Shown here: piece by piece, positions 59,004 through 64,000 of the stretch
Position numbering within the stretch: position 1 is the stretch's first letter
Layout: each line of letters opens with the position of its first letter
Assembly (NCBI RefSeq): GCF_024763615.1
Contig: NC_077224.1
Span: forward strand, 62,940,712 to 63,004,711
Direction of reading: 5' to 3'
DNA length: 64,000 nucleotides
Source of the DNA: Phlebotomus papatasi
Lineage: Eukaryota; Arthropoda; Insecta; Diptera; Psychodidae
The notes under the pieces: generated by a model
What the model saw: only the letters and a program-made list of their open reading frames with translations
Told to the model about the DNA's origin: nothing
The model's database searches: none
Translations under genes and position numbers: made by a program

Positions 59004-59433
59004 TAGGGTAAGTGTGCCAAATTTCGGCATATTTGCATGCAAGCGCCAAAGTCTCAAGTTTGAAATGTAATATCTTTAATAGAAATTGACTTTTTCATCC
59101 CTTCTACTTAAGGAGTGTTGCTTAGAACCTTGTAGAAAGTTTATCGTCTTTATTTACTTTATAATCATTCTTAATACATTTTCAAATGAATAAAAATATA
59201 GGCATAGCTTTGGTTCCCTATTTCGGCCACCTTCATTCTCATAGTTCCTTGCCCTTCGGGAATTCTTCCAATATCTTTTTCACGTCATCTCGTTTGTCGA
59301 AGCTACACTTTTTGTTATTCTTTTGCATTATATAATCTCTAGAGTATGTAAAAACTAAAAATTCATGGAAATTCGAGGAACAAAAAAGGTGGCCGGAATT
59401 GCAAGCTGGCCGGAATTTGGCACACTTACCCTA
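59004..59433. mobile_element. Pogo-like TA element C, copy 3 (short form)
   Basis: 430 bp, ends GGGTAAGTGTGCCAAATTTC and GAATTTGGCACACTTACCC. An internally deleted version of the copies at 6841 and 53093. Minus-strand 59306-59244 still reads KRDDVKKILEEF.KGKEL, the HTH core. It lies 256 bp upstream of the CUB gene promoter. Confidence 0.88.
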
Positions 59434-59688
59434 TAGGTGGAACTTACACCGCTGCAATATATTTAGTTTAATTCTGCTTTCTCAATGGGGATTTTTTCTC
59501 TAAAATTTTAAAAATAATCTGTGTTCAACCACAAGTGCCCCTTAATCTCAATTTAGTCGAAAGAGAGGTGGGATTATCTTGCAGGCAATAAATCCAACAA
59601 TTAGGCTTCGTGGGAATTTTCACGGGAAAGTGTAAAGTGTATTGCAAATAGAAGATAAAGTGTATTTCCTCTTAGCTCAATAAGTGCC

Positions 59689-59730
59689 TATAAAAAGACG
59701 ACTGCAGGTGAATTGATTTCTTCAGATAAG
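59689..59730 (+). promoter_or_regulatory. Candidate CUB gene core promoter
   Basis: TATAAAA at 59689-59695 and an initiator-like TTCAGA at 59721-59726. Spacing 35 nt from the TATA start, slightly long. It gives a 5' UTR of about 60 nt. Confidence 0.55.
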
Positions 59731-59782
59731 CAAAGTGTCTCTTGAGGTTGAGATCTTTGAGGTGCGGGAGTAGATGTGAAAG

Positions 59783-61315
59783 ATGTGGAATAAATCCGTT
59801 CTTGTGCTGGGATTACTGATAAGTGTGTGCCAGTGCTGGGACAGAGTGCACCACAATCGTGTCGATTTTTCCCCAATGTATGTGGGTGAATGTGGGCAGA
59901 TTTATGTGATGGACAAAGTTGTAATTGAATCCCCAGGCTATCCCAAACAATATCATCCCAATATTCACTGTGAATATGTTCTGTGGTCGCCATGCCCAAC
60001 AAATTTTCACGTTCAATTCCACGAATTTGACCTGGAGGCCTCACATCTCTGTCACAAGGATCAATTGAGGGTATCACGGGATGGTGAAGATATTCATCTC
60101 TGTGGTCGTGTTGCCGGTGTTACATCCTACGGATCCCAAGGAGGTGTGATTAAATTGAATTTTATCACTGACAATACGATAGAATACATGGGTTTTCGTC
60201 TCTTAATCACCCGTGATGCCTGCCATAGTGGGAGTGTCAATGACACCTATGGCACAGGTAATTTTGCCACAATATCAGGACCACATGTCGGATGGAATTC
60301 CTTGAGAAGTGGCCAAGGTGAGAGAGCCATCACCATTCAATATCAGGACAATGTGACAAATCCACCTGCCTTTAAGTTGTTCGTTAATACTGATTGGAAT
60401 CAGGAAATTGATCCAGAGAGGGTGGAGCATCACAATGGTGGATTTGGTGATGCACCACAGAGAAATTGCAATTCTGAGAAGAAGAATACCTGGACTTTCC
60501 CATCAAACACAGTTGGATCCATTTCAGATGGTACTAGCCATTTAGTGGGAAATACCTCTGACCCAGCACTTCGTCAGGGTGATTCATCTCATCTCCCACA
60601 GCAATTCCCTCAACTATTTCCGCCACCTCAGCCATTTCCCCAGCCCTATCCATCATTTGTCCCATTTCCACCAACATGCTGTCGCAGTCCCCTCAATCGA
60701 CCTCGATTCCTCATTTCATCGCCCAATTTTCCGCAGAAGAACATCAACAACTTGGACTGTGTCTATGTTGTCGAGAGACTCGTGACATCGTGTCGCTTGA
60801 GAATCATCTTCAGGTATTTCCTGATACCGGATGTGGATCAGAATTTCTGTGTAAACTCATTTGTGGAGATTGACGGCAGGAGATTCTGTGGCTGTCGCTC
60901 GGGTGTACTCTATCTTAGTCAGTGGGGTCTCGAAAATAGGAAAACCATCCGGTTCAGGCACACCCAAATCCCCGTACCAACATCAATTGTCCAGGGATTT
61001 GTGATGGAGGTAATTCAGGAAGAATGTCCCTATCGACTACTCCGGAGTCTTCCCACAGGAAAAAATGACACTCAACCCAGGGAAAAGCTAGACTTTAGAC
61101 CTATTGGAAATACAACTTATACCAATTTCCACAGTGATGGGAGTGAAAGTTTTCCAAGTCGTGGTGATGAGGGAAAGAACGACAATGAGGATTACGAGCC
61201 TTCTATGAAATTCTTCTTCCCCAATACCATCAACCGATGCTACTTTGGATGGCTTCAGTGGTTTCAACTCACTGTTAATCCACTCTGGATCACACGACCC
61301 CAATGTAGACTTTGA
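59783..61315 (+). CDS. Secreted protein with two CUB-like domains
   Basis: 510 residues in one exon, ATG to TGA. Residues 1-19 form a signal peptide (LVLGLLISVCQC core). CUB 1 spans Cys37-Cys147 with cysteines 37, 63, 71, 90, 107, 147 and the pattern ESPGYPKQYHPNIHCEYVL, then GGVIKLNFITD and GFRLLI. A linker rich in Pro, Gln and Phe (about 263-298, repeated PxP/QPFPQPYP) leads to CUB 2, Cys299/300-Cys415, with SSPNFPQKNINNLDCVYVV, FVEIDGRRFCG and an added Cys-x-Cys (369-371). The tail 416-510 is acidic and Ser/Asn-rich with two more Cys. Sequons at Asn153, 190, 257, 428 and 443. No protease, membrane segment or EGF domain. CUB domains bind proteins or ligands outside cells; the exact role is unknown. 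Codon use is more GC-rich than the flanks, as expected for real coding sequence. Confidence 0.93.
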   Translation: MWNKSVLVLGLLISVCQCWDRVHHNRVDFSPMYVGECGQIYVMDKVVIESPGYPKQYHPNIHCEYVLWSPCPTNFHVQFHEFDLEASHLCHKDQLRVSRDGEDIHLCGRVAGVTSYGSQGGVIKLNFITDNTIEYMGFRLLITRDACHSGSVNDTYGTGNFATISGPHVGWNSLRSGQGERAITIQYQDNVTNPPAFKLFVNTDWNQEIDPERVEHHNGGFGDAPQRNCNSEKKNTWTFPSNTVGSISDGTSHLVGNTSDPALRQGDSSHLPQQFPQLFPPPQPFPQPYPSFVPFPPTCCRSPLNRPRFLISSPNFPQKNINNLDCVYVVERLVTSCRLRIIFRYFLIPDVDQNFCVNSFVEIDGRRFCGCRSGVLYLSQWGLENRKTIRFRHTQIPVPTSIVQGFVMEVIQEECPYRLLRSLPTGKNDTQPREKLDFRPIGNTTYTNFHSDGSESFPSRGDEGKNDNEDYEPSMKFFFPNTINRCYFGWLQWFQLTVNPLWITRPQCRL

Positions 61316-61542
61316 TGAAGAAATGGTTAATTAGTTTTTAAAGATGTGGGCAGGAAATAGCGTCGCATCTCTCTTGGGGTTCATTTAATTCAAATAGGAG
61401 AGCAATAGTTTGTTCAAAAAATGCACAATAATTTTGGATTATTATAAATCACCCTGATATATGTGAATTTTGAATAGTTTTCAGAATACAAAACCAAAAA
61501 AAAACAGTAAATAATATTGACTTTCAGTCTTAAAAAAACAAA

Positions 61543-61730
61543 TACAGTACGACTCCGATAGAGTCAACACATTTGATTCTTATATATTTGCAATATTTTA
61601 AGTTATTAATTGATGAAGTTACTATTACACTCGTTAAAAATTGTCTCAGGTTCTTACTTAACAAAAGTAGTTTAAAAGTTTCGCGATGCTCAAAATTTTG
61701 AAGAGTTGACTCTATCGGAGTCGTACTGTA
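61543..61730. mobile_element. MITE R (CAGTACGACTCCGATAG)
   Basis: 184 bp plus TA duplications. CAGTACGACTCCGATAGAGT pairs with ACTCTATCGGAGTCGTACTG, about 26 bp of perfect TIR. Lies 230 bp after the CUB stop codon. Confidence 0.9.
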
Positions 61731-61734
61731 TTGA

Positions 61735-62228
61735 TTAACCCTTTAACGACGAGATACTTTTTACGGACAGAAAATCAACAATAAAAATTTAACCGATAAA
61801 CAAAATCAGTGAAATATCTTACATCTAACCTTGGAAAATCCAAGAGAGTTTGATTCGGTGTATTTTCCGCTTCTATGAACGTTAGGAACAAAAATAGCCC
61901 AAAAATTTAAATCAATTTTTTGACAATACCATTGAATGATAATTTTTCACTGTAATAAAAAATATTATGTTTAAATATTGTAGTTAATTAGTATGAAAAA
62001 TAATTAAAATCAGTGTTCAATATGAGAATTTAAAAATTCGCCATTTTTAAGCTTAAATATTTATTATATAGCAAATAGCTGGAGACTTGCAAAAAATATC
62101 CTAGATTCTTTCAACCTTCTGCTTTACAATTACATACAAACATAAGAAAAAAAAATTAACTTAAGGTAGTCACGAAAAATTATTTTCTTTATGGGACACC
62201 GGTGTTCCAATCGTCCTTAAAGGGTTAA
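61735..62228. mobile_element. piggyBac-like MITE P, copy 2
   Basis: 494 bp flanked by TTAA, opposite in orientation to 32031-32492: CCCTTTAACGACGAGATAC at the left, ACACCGGTGTTCC and CGTCCTTAAAGGG at the right. Its left TTAA is only 5 bp from MITE R. Confidence 0.92.
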
Positions 62229-62539
62229 TAAATCATTTAAATGGATCAGTCAATACAGGGTGAGTCAATTGAACTGCAACAATTTAGATCGCTATAACTT
62301 TGAAACCGTTCGGGACAGCATGTTCGAATTTTCGATAAAGTTAGTTCATTGGTTATGAGCTCACAAAAGCATTTATGAAATTTTTTCTAACTTTTTTATT
62401 CGTATTGGAACTCAAACGTGATGGGGCGATTGCTCTATATTTGACCGGAAAGTTTCAAATGGGTGTCTTTAGGTTCCCTCAAAACCTGAATGGAATTAAA
62501 TCTTTTGATTTTTGAAATATAACTTGATACACGAATACC

Positions 62540-63622
62540 GCCAGCATTATAAAGCTCTATGGTGAATGTCGAAAAAAATTGCATCATTGTCAACCATCGT
62601 CCTTAAGGTGAAGAAGCGATTTGAACGAAATCCGCGTCATACGTGCAGACAAATGGTTCTTGAGACGCACATATCGAAATAATCTTGAGACAAATAACTT
62701 AAAATGACCTTTATATGAAGCCTTAAAAATTCCAAAAAGCATAGGATTTTATCAACGTTCAAGAAAAAATGCTCGATTGGGTGAATTAGTTGCTTTACTG
62801 AGCCGTTAGAGGTGAATTTCCGAAGATCAGCTTCTCTGATGGGCAAAATTATCCAATTGAGTAATACGTATACAAGTAAAATGATTTTGTCTACCTAAGG
62901 GTAGGTCATACTATAATTTCAACATTTGAACGTCCACCGGAAGTTAGGGACCATAATTTTTTAGGGTATGGACTTCCGCGATATCGAATTAAGGTAAAGT
63001 GCCCTCAAGTCGACCGGTTCCTCAATTCGACCGGTAGAGTTATTTATACAATTTATTTATATTTGCACTAATATTTGGCGTATGATCTAACATTAATAGG
63101 TCAATTATTCCATAAATAAATACGAATCAGTGACAATTTTATAGAAATTCACCATTAAAACATTCAAATATTGACTACCGGTCGAGTAGAGGAACCGGTC
63201 GACTCGAGGGCACTTTACCTTATCGCTTTCCTTTGGAATTTTTGGACCCTGGGGTCAAAATGAATATCATTTTATGTCAGAAAATTGTCCTGGAAGATGC
63301 TCTGAAGCCGTGAGTACACAAAAAAATCAGTTAAAAATAGTGGAGATTCCAATAAGCTTCGTAACTCGGAACCATTACAAAAATCGCGCGTCAAAAAAGA
63401 TTGGCTAAAAAACAACGTTTCGTTATTGATTTCAAGCGAACGTTGGCCCCCACGATCACCAAATGCAAATTCTCTTGACTTCTCAAAAATGGCCATTTTG
63501 TTGGTCAATTAAATGACTAAAAAATACCAGAGTGTTAATCCGCTGAAGGTAGCCCTTCGTCTTGAATGGGCTCACATGCCGGAGTCTCATCTTCGGGCTG
63601 CATGCGATGCGTTCATTGATTA
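62540..63622 (+). pseudogene. Broken Tc1/mariner (maT-like) transposase
   Basis: Reading through frameshifts and stops: YKALW-like and RKKLHHCQ..L..KKRFERNPR (62550-62630), THISK.S-type HTH end, KMTLYEAL (62700), RGEFPKISFSDG (first catalytic Asp region, 62805-62850), EQ-YVYKQND-like (62860), PPEVRDH..GYG (62935-62975). After a nested MITE: SKKDWLKNNVSLLISSERWP, PRSPNANSLDFS (second Asp region, near 63445-63485) and KKYQSVNPLKVALRLEWAHM (63520-63580) to RAACDAFID. The order is that of mosquito and nematode maT-like transposases. Many stops; not functional. Both ends unclear. Confidence 0.85.
62990..63222. mobile_element. MITE L (AGGTAAAGTGCCCTC), inside the transposase relic
   Basis: About 230 bp, TA ends. 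AGGTAAAGTGCCCTCAAGTC pairs with ACTCGAGGGCACTTTACCT. The word TCGACCGGT is repeated twice near each end. Confidence 0.88.
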
Positions 63623-63623
63623 A

Positions 63624-63724
63624 TGGCCTCTACACACTAGAGAAATTTATGTCCATATTGAAGAACACAAGCATCGGGAATTTACTTCAATATGGACATA
63701 AATTTAGCTAGTTTGTAGAGGCCA
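63624..63724. mobile_element. Short hairpin MITE (GGCCTCTACAC)
   Basis: 101 bp: ATGGCCTCTACACACTAG and AAATTTATGTCCATATTGAA face TTCAATATGGACATAAATTT and GCTAGTTTGTAGAGGCCAT around a 22-nt loop, a stem of about 40 bp. Interrupts the end of the transposase relic. Confidence 0.85.
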
Positions 63725-63725
63725 T

Positions 63726-63770
63726 AACACAGGGCTATTATCCCTGTGTTATCCTGTGTTATCCCTGTGT
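63726..63770. repeat. Short tandem repeat (TTATCCCTGTG)
   Basis: Three close copies of TTATCC(CT)GTG next to the hairpin MITE; the first is also inverted against ACAGGG. Confidence 0.7.
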
Positions 63771-64000
63771 GGGTTAAAAGACATGAAAAATTTCAGAAGA
63801 AAATGCAAAAATTATTTATTCAAAATACCGGTTCTCGCTAGATACACTTATTTGCTTGCTATTGCTTCGGTAGCAAATAGATAACCTGAAATTATCATGA
63901 GACATTCTTTGATCAAAACCACCCACACACCCAATTTTCGACTTATTTGAAATTGGAAAAGTGATGTTTAGTCAAACCATGTACCATCAACCGGAACCGA
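63771..64000. other. Right edge, no recognised feature
   Basis: AT-rich with an ATTTGCT.GCTATTGC/GCAAATAG inverted pair near 63850-63880. Nothing coding seen. Confidence 0.4.

Noticed and set aside
59688..60077. 129-codon minus-strand frame opposite the CUB gene
   Set aside because: Antisense shadow of a strongly coding region; no family resemblance.
63726..63770. CRISPR-like or telomeric array
   Set aside because: Only three short adjacent units without spacers, in a eukaryotic context.

Overview
The window is about 64 kb of AT-rich eukaryotic DNA and reads as an insect nuclear genome, most likely a fly (Diptera). The evidence is a nicotinic acetylcholine receptor alpha6-type gene with the insect duplicated exon 3, an insect-type peroxisomal uricase, GT-AG introns, and many TA-target and TTAA-target DNA transposons with LINE and SINE remnants. 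A lower dipteran such as a sand fly or mosquito relative would fit, but the species cannot be fixed from the sequence alone.

Layout. Positions 1-36573 (minus strand) hold the 5' half of the nAChR alpha6 gene: signal-peptide exon 1 (36525-36573), exon 2 (11813-11952), two alternative 45-nt versions of exon 3 (11238-11282 and 10370-10414) and exon 4 (1454-1563). The rest of the receptor lies beyond the left edge. Intron 1 is about 24.6 kb and the intron before exon 4 about 8.8 kb; both are packed with transposon relics. Positions 36574-49400 are intergenic, with more relics, among them a near-perfect 1.6-kb palindromic element (44480-46072) and a decayed pogo-type transposase (about 47044-47650). 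Positions 49549-56001 (plus) hold a complete five-exon uricase gene (319 aa, C-terminal SKL) with a 4.7-kb intron 3. Positions 56500-59433 hold three transposon relics, one carrying a tRNA-derived SINE. Positions 59783-61315 (plus) hold an intronless 510-aa secreted protein with two CUB-like domains. From 61543 to the right edge there are MITEs and a broken Tc1/mariner (maT-like) transposase.

The three host genes look functionally unrelated: a neuronal ion channel, a purine-catabolism enzyme and a secreted CUB protein. The richest signal is the mobile DNA. More than ten TIR families share a TA target duplication and mostly begin GGG(G/T)AA or close to it. Several keep a decayed piece of transposase encoding the N-terminal pogo/CENP-B-type helix-turn-helix but no DDE domain. 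Each family repeats its own short word in the subterminal region. Nested insertions give a relative order of events.
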